Positions 1-5,838 of a DNA stretch of 6,247 nt are shown here, in pieces. This DNA comes from JBOHHR01 sp050740975 (lineage in GTDB: Bacteria > Pseudomonadota > Gammaproteobacteria > JBOHHR01). The notes beneath the pieces were generated by a model that did no database searches, had not been told where the DNA came from, and worked only from the letters and a program-made list of their open reading frames with translations. A program made the translations under genes and the position numbers. Location of the stretch: the NCBI GenBank assembly GCA_050740975.1, contig JBOIEE010000247.1, positions 1-6,247 of the forward strand. The letters run 5' to 3'. The number at the start of each line of letters is the position of its first letter. The first letter of the stretch is position 1.

Positions 1-1093
1 AGTTAACGCCGTTGCGACCGCCGATCAGGTCACTGGTCACGAAGCCAGCCGAACGCAGGATCAACGTGATGCGGTCGAAGTGCGTCTTATTCATGAAGGC
101 GACGACGCCCTTCTTGAGCTTCCCGAACGACTCCTCAGCAATGACCTCTTCGAACTGCTTGGTCTCGAAGTTGCGGCCCGAGAGCAGCGCTACCAGATCC
201 TGCAATTTGCCGCGCCCGAACTCCGACGTAAAAGCCACGCGCAGCATGTCGGTGTAAGTCGGATCGTAGATGTCGTCATTCGTATCCTTGAGCCAGCGCA
301 TCTGCGGCAGGAACTCGGAGGCGGCAAATGCTTTGTCGCCCTTCTCGATGCGCGACAGAAACTCCGGCGCTACCGCGAGGTGGCAGAAGTAGTCGATGGC
401 CTTGCGCAGCATGTTGCCGCCGTAGGTTTCATTGACGGCGATCTTCGACATCGCGAAGTCGGCTTGCGATAGCTCGGTACCAGCCGAGTTGACGCGAATG
501 AAGATCTCGGTGACGGTCTCGATGTCGAGGTCGTCGGCCAGATCGATCACGCCGACATGGTTATTGATGATCTTGCGGCACTTCTCGAGCACCCGCGACA
601 CGCGTTTGCGGTCGACGGAGGTGTTCTTCTCGGCGTAGGTGTCGGTCAGCTCGGTGAGGCTGGCGTCGGGGGCGAAGACATCGGCCACGTCATCGATCCA
701 GGCGCCGTCCTTGCGGATGGCGGGGTTGGCGACCTCGAAGCGTTCTTCCTCCGGGTGGAAGGCGATGCGGATGCGGACGGTCTCGTAGTCCTTGGTCAGC
801 ACCTCGCGGCCGAGGAGCGCTGCCATGAGCGCCGTCACCCGCTGCTGGCCGTCGATCAGGATGCGCTTGCCGGCCGACGACGTGCCGTCCTTGAGCTTCA
901 CCGTGGGGTTGCGCCAGGCGATCAGGTAACCCACCGGGTAGCCCTGGTACAGCGAGTCGAGCAGGTTTCGGACCTTGGTCGCATCCCAGACGAACGGACG
1001 CTGGATCTCCGGGATGGCAATCTCGCCCGACTTGACCCAGATGAGAAGCGTCTCGATGGGATGCGGAGTGACAGAGTAACGCTGAGTGGCCAT
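1..1093 (-). CDS. DUF262 domain protein (GmrSD N-terminal-like), 3' end outside window
   Basis: The gene begins at ATG 1093-1091 and stays open for 364 codons to the left edge, so the C-terminus is missing. The product starts MATQRYSVTPHPIETLL. It shows the DUF262 signatures in order: IPEIQRPFVWD (about residues 28-37), the GYPVGYLIAW segment (51-60), ILIDGQQRVTAL (78-89), and IFIRVNSAGTELSQADFAMSKI (about 197-218). DUF262 is the ParB/Srx-like nucleotide-binding domain of GmrS, the NTP-using half of the type IV restriction enzyme GmrSD, and it recurs in defence loci. No DUF1524/HNH nuclease motif is visible in the part present; it could lie beyond the edge, or this may be a DUF262-only protein. 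A GGAGG lies at 1107-1111, 13 nt before the ATG, which is longer than ideal spacing, but the N-terminal sequence fits the family. It follows the CorA gene by 42 nt on the same strand. The domain call is firm; a restriction role is inference. Confidence 0.88.
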   Translation of the reverse strand, partial: MATQRYSVTPHPIETLLIWVKSGEIAIPEIQRPFVWDATKVRNLLDSLYQGYPVGYLIAWRNPTVKLKDGTSSAGKRILIDGQQRVTALMAALLGREVLTKDYETVRIRIAFHPEEERFEVANPAIRKDGAWIDDVADVFAPDASLTELTDTYAEKNTSVDRKRVSRVLEKCRKIINNHVGVIDLADDLDIETVTEIFIRVNSAGTELSQADFAMSKIAVNETYGGNMLRKAIDYFCHLAVAPEFLSRIEKGDKAFAASEFLPQMRWLKDTNDDIYDPTYTDMLRVAFTSEFGRGKLQDLVALLSGRNFETKQFEEVIAEESFGKLKKGVVAFMNKTHFDRITLILRSAGFVTSDLIGGRNGVN

Positions 1094-1135
1094 GGTTCAG
1101 GTACCGCCTCCAACGATGGAAGCTGCGTTTTCATT

Positions 1136-2116
1136 TCAGTGAGCGTTTTGTTTTGGTCTTTTTTTTGGCGCCTTGGCGAGATTTACCCCGAAATTCACCC
1201 TCTTGAGAACAAGGGCGGTGATTACTCCGAGGAGCAGCATCGCAACACAGAACAAAGTATAGGAGATCCGCCAATCGATGCCCTGTGTCATCATGCTGAA
1301 CTCTGACATTCCCCCAATGCCCGCGATTAGGTTAAGCGGCAAGAACACAACATTGATGAGCGTGAGATTTTTTAGCAAGGTGTTCATGTTGTTGCTGACC
1401 AGGTTGCCCCGTGCGTCCATGAGCCCAGAGAAAACGGTCGAATAGATCTCTGCCTGTTTGTAACACTGGTTATTCTCTATTATCAGGTCATCGATGAACG
1501 CGATGATCTCGGGACTGAAAGCCCCCTTTTCCGCATGATTGCGCAGTCGTGTAAGGACCACGCCATTAGAGTTGATCGCGTTAATGTAATAGACGAGGCT
1601 CTCGCTCAGGTTGAACATCTGAATGAGATGCTTGTTTTCCATGGACGTGTTGATTTTCTCCTGAAGCTCTCGCGCGATCATTTTGATGACTTTCAGATGC
1701 GCCAGGTAATGCTGGATCATGCTGAACAGCAGTCGCAGCATGACATCGAGGGGAGAACGCAGCGTCGGTGCCTGTCGTGTCGCGGTGCCGGCCAGCTGGA
1801 TGTCGTCGTTCACGATGACCACCAACCGCTCTTTGAACAGCAGCAAGCCGATCGATGCGACATCGAAGGAAAACCTGTCCTCGCCGGAATAGTTTGTGGG
1901 TCGCTTCCAGATGAGCAGCAAATAGTCTGGGTTCAACTCGATGCGCGACACTTCATCCGGATCGAGAGCAGATGACAAGGTATGGTCGTCTATGTTGAAC
2001 GCGGCCCGCAGGGAGTTCCGCTCTAGCGGATGGGGATTTATGTAGACCTGAATGGGACTGTCTTCTGCTTCGACAGGTACCAGTGAACCATCGGTCAATT
2101 GGAAACTCTTGATCAT
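1136..2116 (-). CDS. corA: CorA-family divalent metal cation transporter with GMS variant motif
   Basis: This is a complete 326-residue protein of normal CorA length. Members form pentamers in the inner membrane and carry Mg2+, Co2+, Ni2+ or Zn2+. A soluble alpha/beta N-terminal domain (about 1-120) is followed by long helices (about 125-245) with the CorA-like stretch STVFSGLMDARGNLVSNNMN (226-245). Two membrane helices come next: about 249-268 (LKNLTLINVVFLPLNLIAG) and 285-304. The signature after the first helix reads G269-M270-S271-E272-F273 where classical CorA has GMN, so the selectivity-loop Asn is replaced by Ser. The C-terminus is basic (KAPKKRPKQNAH), as in CorA. The ATG at 2116 has only a weak purine-rich GAGAG upstream, but the next Met is too far in. 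The coding DNA looks more AT-rich than the DUF262 gene behind it. It is the likely first gene of a two-gene unit with DUF262. Family assignment is firm; the transported ion and the physiological role are not shown. Confidence 0.9.
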   Translation of the reverse strand: MIKSFQLTDGSLVPVEAEDSPIQVYINPHPLERNSLRAAFNIDDHTLSSALDPDEVSRIELNPDYLLLIWKRPTNYSGEDRFSFDVASIGLLLFKERLVVIVNDDIQLAGTATRQAPTLRSPLDVMLRLLFSMIQHYLAHLKVIKMIARELQEKINTSMENKHLIQMFNLSESLVYYINAINSNGVVLTRLRNHAEKGAFSPEIIAFIDDLIIENNQCYKQAEIYSTVFSGLMDARGNLVSNNMNTLLKNLTLINVVFLPLNLIAGIGGMSEFSMMTQGIDWRISYTLFCVAMLLLGVITALVLKRVNFGVNLAKAPKKRPKQNAH

Positions 2117-2202
2117 TGCGGGCTCTCGCTATACGGCTCTTACACTCAGGCAATCGATGACAAACCGCGCCCCGGTTCCCGTGCCGCACGCCGAGTTCGT
2201 CT

Positions 2203-2370
2203 TTAGGAGCCTGTCGGACTTAGGAGAACCTACTGCGGCGGTGGGAAATCGGTTCATAGTTTCGATCATTTTCGTTAAATAGTTACCACTATTCGCCTCA
2301 AATGATCGAAAATCTGTCGTCGACTTCCCACCCGCCGCGCTACGGTTCTCTAAGTCGGACAGGCTTCTAA
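2203..2370. repeat. 168-bp long inverted repeat, MITE-like element
   Basis: Two arms, 2203-2270 and 2301-2370, are reverse complements at roughly 80% identity by eye. The outer ends read TTAGGAGCCTGTCGGACTTA on the left and, as reverse complement, TTAGAAGCCTGTCCGACTTA on the right. The inner ends match perfectly over 11 bp (TTTCGATCATT, 2260-2270, against 2301-2311). The 30-nt centre holds a further 5-bp stem, AATAG 2278-2282 with CTATT 2289-2293. No open reading frame in it looks like a transposase. If the element starts at GGAGCC and ends at GGCTTC, it is flanked by TA on both sides, compatible with a TA target duplication, though this is too short to prove insertion. It ends 4 nt past the hydrolase stop codon and 86 nt before the CorA start, so its transcript could fold into a very long hairpin that ends or protects the hydrolase mRNA. 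I could not assign it to an IS family. Confidence 0.8.
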
Positions 2371-2374
2371 TAAC

Positions 2375-3145
2375 CTAATCGCGGCCCAAACTCCGCGAAA
2401 GGAGGTCCATGAAGCGTTCGGGCTGTTCGCTGTGCGGCCAATGACCCGCCTCGGGTACGGTAAGAAGAGTTGCGTTGGGAAAGGAGCGCTTGATCTGCGG
2501 TTGGTGCTCCTCGCGCACGTAGCGCGATTTCTCGCCTCGGATAAATACCACCGGACCTGAGTAATAGCTGTCTAATTGTGGAAAACCGCACATCGTGTCT
2601 CTATTCGCGGCAATCGCCTCGAGATCGATCCGCCATCGGTAACGGCCCTCCGCAAAGCGCAAGTTCTGCAGCAGAAACGACCGCAAGCTTGCGTCTTCGA
2701 TGCGGCTTGCTAGCCATCGATCGGCCGCCTTGCGATCCGGAATTTCATCCAGAGGCAGCGCGCGCAGGCTTTCGATTATGTCGTCGAAGCCCCGTCCGTA
2801 GGCCACCGGTGCACTATCGACGACGATCAATTGCTGTACTCGCAGGGGACACAGCAAGGCGCACACCATGGCCACCTTTCCGCCCAAGCTGTGCCCGATA
2901 AGATGAGTCTTACTGAGCGCCAGACGGTCGAGCAAGGCAAACACATCATCGGCCATTTCGCGATAGCTCATGCTTTTTGCGTGCGGCGAATCACCGTGGT
3001 TGCGTAGATCCGCGCGCACTACGCGGTAATCCTGCTGGAGCTGTTTGGCCACAGAGCCCCAGTTACTCGCGGAGCCGAATAGACCGTGCAGTAGGACGAT
3101 AGGCTCCCCTGCCCCAGACGCTTTGAAATGCAGCACGAGTGACAT
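2375..3145 (-). CDS. alpha/beta hydrolase, YbfF-like esterase
   Basis: This is a 256-residue alpha/beta-hydrolase of the same size and layout as the E. coli esterase YbfF. The oxyanion-hole segment is HGLFGS (20-25), and the family segment DLRNHGDSPH spans 46-55. The nucleophile elbow is GHSLGG with Ser86. Asp110 in VVDSAP and His235 in AGHWPHSE complete the expected triad. It probably hydrolyses acyl esters in the cytoplasm; the substrate cannot be read from the sequence. The frame stays open upstream to 3301 and would then overlap the 3' end of vapC. I chose ATG 3145 because the following residues (MSLVLHFKASGAGEPIVLLHG) match where this family normally begins. ATG 3199 and ATG 3232 are alternatives, and the extra residues before 3145 resemble nothing I recognise. 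No strong Shine-Dalgarno sequence marks any of these starts. It lies downstream of vapBC on the same strand, probably as unrelated cargo. Confidence 0.85.
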   Translation of the reverse strand: MSLVLHFKASGAGEPIVLLHGLFGSASNWGSVAKQLQQDYRVVRADLRNHGDSPHAKSMSYREMADDVFALLDRLALSKTHLIGHSLGGKVAMVCALLCPLRVQQLIVVDSAPVAYGRGFDDIIESLRALPLDEIPDRKAADRWLASRIEDASLRSFLLQNLRFAEGRYRWRIDLEAIAANRDTMCGFPQLDSYYSGPVVFIRGEKSRYVREEHQPQIKRSFPNATLLTVPEAGHWPHSEQPERFMDLLSRSLGRD

Positions 3146-3254
3146 TAACAGTCGTGTCTCGGTGGGAGCTCGACTTGGTTCAAAAACCGGTGTGGCCATA
3201 GGTGCCGGCGCGAGTCCTTCAATACCTTCCATGACGGAGTAGCCCTGAGCCGCA

Positions 3255-3653
3255 TCAAACCCGAAGCTCGGCGAATCCAACGGCGGTGAAATCACCGTCA
3301 AAAGCGAATGCTTCCTTCACGCGAAGCGCGCGCATCAAAGCAAAGCTTGTCGCATCGACGAATGAGTATTCGCGTTCATCATGCCTTCGAAGCCAGCGTA
3401 GCGCTGTGCTTTCGTGGCCGCGTTCCACCTGAATGACCTGAATACGGGACGAGCGCTCCAAGGCATCGAGAAAGTCGACCGCCGCAGCATGTCCGGCACG
3501 CCGTCGCAGATAAGCCCACGTTTCACCTCGTATGTGGTTTGAGGTAACCAGTGCTCGATCGGCGTACTGTCGCAGCAACTCCCCCGCATCCAGATGTCGT
3601 TTGTCACGCCGATTTCGCAGCGCGACCCAAAACGAGGTGTCGACGAAGATCAA
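3255..3653 (-). CDS. vapC: VapC-type PIN-domain toxin ribonuclease
   Basis: This 132-residue PIN-domain protein is of typical VapC length. VapC toxins are Mg2+-dependent endoribonucleases that cut tRNA or rRNA and are blocked by their cognate VapB. The acidic active-site residues are all in place: Asp5 in the N-terminal MIFVDTSFW, Glu44 in IRGETWA, Asp100 in SFVDATS, and Asp119 in FAFDGDF, so the toxin appears intact. The start codon is TTG at 3653-3651. It sits inside the end of vapB as TTGA, so that TTG starts vapC and TGA stops vapB, implying translational coupling. No other start nearby would keep the essential Asp5. The antitoxin directly upstream confirms a toxin-antitoxin module. The target RNA is unknown. 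Confidence 0.92.
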   Translation of the reverse strand: MIFVDTSFWVALRNRRDKRHLDAGELLRQYADRALVTSNHIRGETWAYLRRRAGHAAAVDFLDALERSSRIQVIQVERGHESTALRWLRRHDEREYSFVDATSFALMRALRVKEAFAFDGDFTAVGFAELRV

Positions 3654-3862
3654 CCGTAAACAACCTCGTCTACGGCTGCCGGCGCGAATTCATCCGCGCC
3701 TCTCATTCGCCACAAAGGGTCGCTCTCAAGTGGCGGCAATGAACTGATCCGCTCACGGACATACTTGCGTATCAGCGCCGCTTTTGAAGTTCCTTTTCCC
3801 CGTGCTTGGCGCTCAAGCGCTTCGTCGAGTTCTTCGTCAATCATAATTTGGAGTCGTCTCAT
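3650..3862 (-). CDS. vapB: VapB-type ribbon-helix-helix antitoxin
   Basis: This 70-residue antitoxin begins at ATG 3862. The N-terminal half (MRRLQIMIDEELDEALERQA, then TSKAALIRKYVRERI to about residue 39) has the strand-helix-helix pattern of an Arc/MetJ-type ribbon-helix-helix DNA-binding domain. The C-terminal tail (about 45-70, LESDPLWRMRGADEFAPAAVDEVVYG) is the acidic, probably flexible part that would wrap VapC. The reading frame extends 33 codons further upstream to 3961, but those residues do not belong to the fold, so ATG 3862 is preferred. The stop codon overlaps the vapC start by 4 nt. VapB proteins usually repress their own operon, and the AT-rich GTATAC-containing stretch just upstream is a candidate operator. 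Confidence 0.88.
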   Translation of the reverse strand: MRRLQIMIDEELDEALERQARGKGTSKAALIRKYVRERISSLPPLESDPLWRMRGADEFAPAAVDEVVYG

Positions 3863-3900
3863 ATAGTGAGTATACACCAAAATTTCAATGTATGTGTAAT
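3863..3900 (-). promoter_or_regulatory. candidate vapBC promoter/operator
   Basis: The 38 nt before vapB are markedly AT-rich against their surroundings. On the minus strand they contain TATACT (3874-3869), a good -10 match, overlapping the palindrome GTATAC (3875-3870). TTACAC about 19 nt further upstream is a weak -35 candidate. If this -10 is used, transcription would start at or within a few bases of the vapB ATG, giving a nearly leaderless mRNA, which agrees with the lack of a Shine-Dalgarno sequence. GTATAC cores occur in known VapB operators; binding here is inference. Confidence 0.35.
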
Positions 3901-4097
3901 ACTGCAGCGGCCGCAATCTCCTCGAGCAACGCTGGGCACAGGACTGGTGGGCTGTGACCAAGAGGGTCCAGGCCCTTCAGGTCAACAACGGCCACGCCTG
4001 CCCGCGTAGACTTTACCCCCATCTAACCCTATGCTGTACCACCCATAGCGTGTTCTGAGACAAGCTAAGCGCGGGGCTCTTCGCACTGGGGACGCAC
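3876..4097. other. divergent intergenic region, no gene recognised
   Basis: This stretch separates the minus-strand vapBC unit from the plus-strand DUF447 operon and must hold the plus-strand promoter, but I see no convincing -35/-10 pair for that direction. A plus-strand frame is open at about 3918-4055 without a plausible start or a recognisable domain. Nothing folds into an evident tRNA or riboswitch by eye. GGGGA at 4088-4092, 5 nt before the DUF447 ATG, is a modest ribosome-binding site. Confidence 0.5.
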
Positions 4098-4670
4098 ATG
4101 ATCTATGAAGCAGTCATCGTGACCCGCAACGCGGATAACACGGCGCATATCGCCCCTTTGGGGTTTCGTTGGCGCGCCGAACACGTGCTGCTGGCTCCGT
4201 TTCGTCCGTCCACCACTTTGGATAATTTGCAACGCTCCCGACAAGCGGTGGTGAACTTGACCGACAACGTAGCCGTGATCGCGGGCTGCCTTAGCAGCCG
4301 GCGGGATTGGCCTATCGCCCCGGCGCATCGGGTACAGGGTTGGCGCCTTGTTGATACCCTGGCGCATATGGAACTCGAGATCGAAAGTATGGAAGACAAT
4401 GAACGGCGACCGCGCTTTTTCTGCAATGTCGTGCATCAAGAAACCCACTCGGGCTTCAAAGGATTTAATCGGGCGCAGGCGGCGGTCATCGAAGCGGCGA
4501 TCTTGGTTAGCCGCCTGCACCTGTTGCCGGCGGACAAGATCGATAACGAGATAGAGTATTTGAAGATCGCAATGGAAAAGACCGCCGGTGAACGAGAAAG
4601 ATTAGCCTGGGGGTGGTTAATGGAGCGTATCGAGTCGTTTCGTCAAGCGTCAAAAGCGGAGGTTTCATGA
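4098..4670 (+). CDS. DUF447 family protein, linked to C1-carrier cofactor genes
   Basis: The 190-residue product matches the DUF447 family in length and pattern. It has an N-terminal MIYEAVIVTRNADNTAHIAPLGFR (1-24), the strand segment VLLAPFRPSTTLDNLQRS (30-47), the AVVNLTDNVAVIAGC segment (50-64), and a C-terminal helical part with FKGFNRAQAAVIEAAILVSRLHLL (119-142). The family is shared by methanogenic archaea and bacteria with methanopterin-linked C1 metabolism. Archaeal members are reported to have a flavin-reductase-like split barrel, but no reaction is assigned that I can state with confidence. The start ATG 4098 is preceded by GGGGA at 4088-4092. Its TGA stop overlaps the mfnB ATG (ATGA, 4667-4670), so it is cotranscribed and probably translationally coupled with mfnB. 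A role in methylofuran or tetrahydromethanopterin synthesis or use is inferred from this context. Confidence 0.82.
   Translation: MIYEAVIVTRNADNTAHIAPLGFRWRAEHVLLAPFRPSTTLDNLQRSRQAVVNLTDNVAVIAGCLSSRRDWPIAPAHRVQGWRLVDTLAHMELEIESMEDNERRPRFFCNVVHQETHSGFKGFNRAQAAVIEAAILVSRLHLLPADKIDNEIEYLKIAMEKTAGERERLAWGWLMERIESFRQASKAEVS
4658..4662 (+). promoter_or_regulatory. Shine-Dalgarno site fixing the mfnB start
   Basis: GGAGG lies 4 nt before ATG 4667, inside the last codons of DUF447. It supports 4667 as the mfnB start over the longer open frame from 4613, whose extra 18 residues are not part of the family fold. Confidence 0.6.
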
Positions 4671-5389
4671 CCGCTTTCCTAGCCAGCGTCCAATCCTTGG
4701 AAGAAGCCCGAATGGTGCTGGAACAGGGGGCGGATGTTATCGACTTGAAACGACCCGCAACCGGTGCGTTAGGCGCGGTGTCATCCGAGCTGGCGGCCGA
4801 GATCACGCGCTTTGTCGGCGGGCGGCGTACAGTCAGCGCCACCATTGGAGACTTGCCGTGCGCGCCGGATGTGCTCGCCCCTGCGGTGAAACGAATGCTG
4901 GCTGCGGGTGTCGATATCGTTAAGGTTGGGGTGTTTGAGCCTCAGCCGCCGATGAAATGGTGGTTTGAGCTGCGGCGGCTTTGCGCGCAAGGGTGGAGGA
5001 TTATCGTGGTGCTGTTCGCGGATCGAGCGCCGGACTTACGCTTGTTGCAACGCGGCGCAGAAACGGGTCTCTACGGGGTCATGCTCGACACTGCGACTAA
5101 AGAGGGGGGATGTTTACGCGATTGGCTCGAGGATACCCAGATTGAGGCGTTTATCCGGCGGGCCCAGAGTCTCGGTTTGTGCACCGGGCTCGCAGGCTCG
5201 CTCGGCGTTGATGACATCGATCCCTTATTGTGTTTGAAACCGGATTATCTCGGCTTTCGCGGTGCACTTTGCCATCGTCGCGATCGAATCGCAGCGCTCG
5301 ATGCGTGCTTAGTTTCGCGTGTGCGCCGGCAGATCCCGCAGGGCTGCGATGCGGTTTTCTCGTTGCAAACGCTAGCAGCAAGTAACTGA
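4667..5389 (+). CDS. mfnB: (5-formylfuran-3-yl)methyl phosphate synthase (MfnB, DUF556)
   Basis: The 240-residue TIM-barrel protein belongs to the DUF556/MfnB family. In archaea MfnB condenses two glyceraldehyde 3-phosphate molecules into 4-(hydroxymethyl)-2-furancarboxaldehyde phosphate, the furan precursor of methanofuran. The family blocks are clear: FLASVQSLEEARMVLEQGAD (4-23), VIDLKRPATGALGA (24-37), TVSATIGDLP (55-64), GVDIVKVGVF (81-90) and MLDTATKEG (139-147). Lys28, Lys86 and Lys145 sit where the archaeal enzyme has its active-site lysines, with Asp26 and Asp141 nearby, so it should be active. In bacteria the end product would be methylofuran, used by the formyltransferase/hydrolase complex in formaldehyde oxidation. 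ATG 4667 is chosen for GGAGG at 4658-4662 and the ATGA overlap with DUF447. It is followed after 12 nt by the pterin dehydratase gene. The family call is strong; the bacterial cofactor is inferred from known methylotrophs. Confidence 0.92.
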   Translation: MTAFLASVQSLEEARMVLEQGADVIDLKRPATGALGAVSSELAAEITRFVGGRRTVSATIGDLPCAPDVLAPAVKRMLAAGVDIVKVGVFEPQPPMKWWFELRRLCAQGWRIIVVLFADRAPDLRLLQRGAETGLYGVMLDTATKEGGCLRDWLEDTQIEAFIRRAQSLGLCTGLAGSLGVDDIDPLLCLKPDYLGFRGALCHRRDRIAALDACLVSRVRRQIPQGCDAVFSLQTLAASN

Positions 5390-5395
5390 GGAGGT
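5388..5395 (+). promoter_or_regulatory. strong Shine-Dalgarno site of the pterin dehydratase gene
   Basis: GAGGAGGT begins inside the mfnB stop codon and ends 6 nt before ATG 5402. It is the best ribosome-binding site in the window, so this gene may be translated more strongly than the two before it. Confidence 0.75.
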
Positions 5396-5401
5396 AAGGC
5401 A

Positions 5402-5791
5402 ATGACACAATGGCGCGAAAAGAAAGAGGAACGGGTGTACTCGGAGGAAGAAATCGTCGCGCGGCTCCAGTCCGAACTGCCGCACTGGGAGTTGAAAGAA
5501 GGCTGGATCCGCCGCAGGTACAAGACCTCAGGCTGGAAAGCGACCTTGATGGTGGTGAACACTGTGGGCCACCTGGCAGAGGCCGCTTGGCATCACCCTG
5601 ACCTCACAGTCTCCTATGCTTTCGTCATCGTAAAGCTGATGAACCACGCGGCGAAAGGCATAACGGACAAGGATTTCCAGCTGGCTAAAAAGATCGAGGA
5701 AGTGATCCAGTGGCAGCCTGGATTGGAGGAAGACAGTGCTTTGGAAGGGACGCCGGATGATCCGCGGTTTAAATACATCAAATACGAATAA
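5402..5791 (+). CDS. pterin-4a-carbinolamine dehydratase (PCD/PhhB family, COG2154)
   Basis: The 129-residue protein carries the whole PCD active-site signature: Glu60, then His64-His65-Pro66, Tyr72, His82 and Asp91, with the standard spacing. It begins with a 10-residue charged N-terminus and has a C-terminal extension beyond the usual core (about 104-129, ending DDPRFKYIKYE). The family dehydrates 4a-hydroxytetrahydropterins, recycling the cofactor of aromatic amino acid hydroxylases. Members elsewhere have been linked to molybdopterin or other pterin metabolism. No hydroxylase gene is present here. It follows mfnB by 12 nt behind a strong GAGGAGGT (5388-5395), so it sits in the same operon. 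A role in methanopterin-type pterin metabolism is a reasonable inference but not shown. Enzyme-family assignment is firm; the substrate in this organism is open. Confidence 0.9.
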   Translation: MTQWREKKEERVYSEEEIVARLQSELPHWELKEGWIRRRYKTSGWKATLMVVNTVGHLAEAAWHHPDLTVSYAFVIVKLMNHAAKGITDKDFQLAKKIEEVIQWQPGLEEDSALEGTPDDPRFKYIKYE

Positions 5792-5838
5792 GTGCCAGAC
5801 TGCAACCGATGCTTGCGGTGTCTGTTAGGAACCGGGCG

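Noticed and set aside
1094..1138. CorA-DUF262 fusion, since both are in the same frame
   Set aside because: Two in-frame TGA stops separate them (1138-1136 and just before the DUF262 ATG), so they are separate proteins.
557..1306. Long plus-strand open frame (249 codons)
   Set aside because: It is antisense to the DUF262 gene, which has clear family motifs; the plus-strand translation has no recognisable domain and comes from the G+C-rich codon pattern.
1535..1975. Plus-strand open frame opposite the CorA gene
   Set aside because: Antisense shadow of a well-supported transporter gene, without family similarity.
3863..3961. Longer vapB with 33 extra N-terminal residues
   Set aside because: The ribbon-helix-helix fold starts at Met 3862 and the extra segment runs through the AT-rich promoter-like stretch.
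3918..4055. Plus-strand open frame in the divergent intergenic region, with a segment faintly like a reverse-transcriptase N-terminal or helicase-associated domain
   Set aside because: Too short, no start codon or ribosome-binding site, and the resemblance rests on a handful of residues; likely chance.
4613..4666. Longer mfnB with 18 extra N-terminal residues
   Set aside because: The extension lies within DUF447, lacks family sequence, and ATG 4667 has a GGAGG and ATGA coupling.
5792..5838. Possible terminator after the pterin dehydratase gene
   Set aside because: Only a 4-bp ACCG/CGGT stem and no T-run; not enough for a terminator call.
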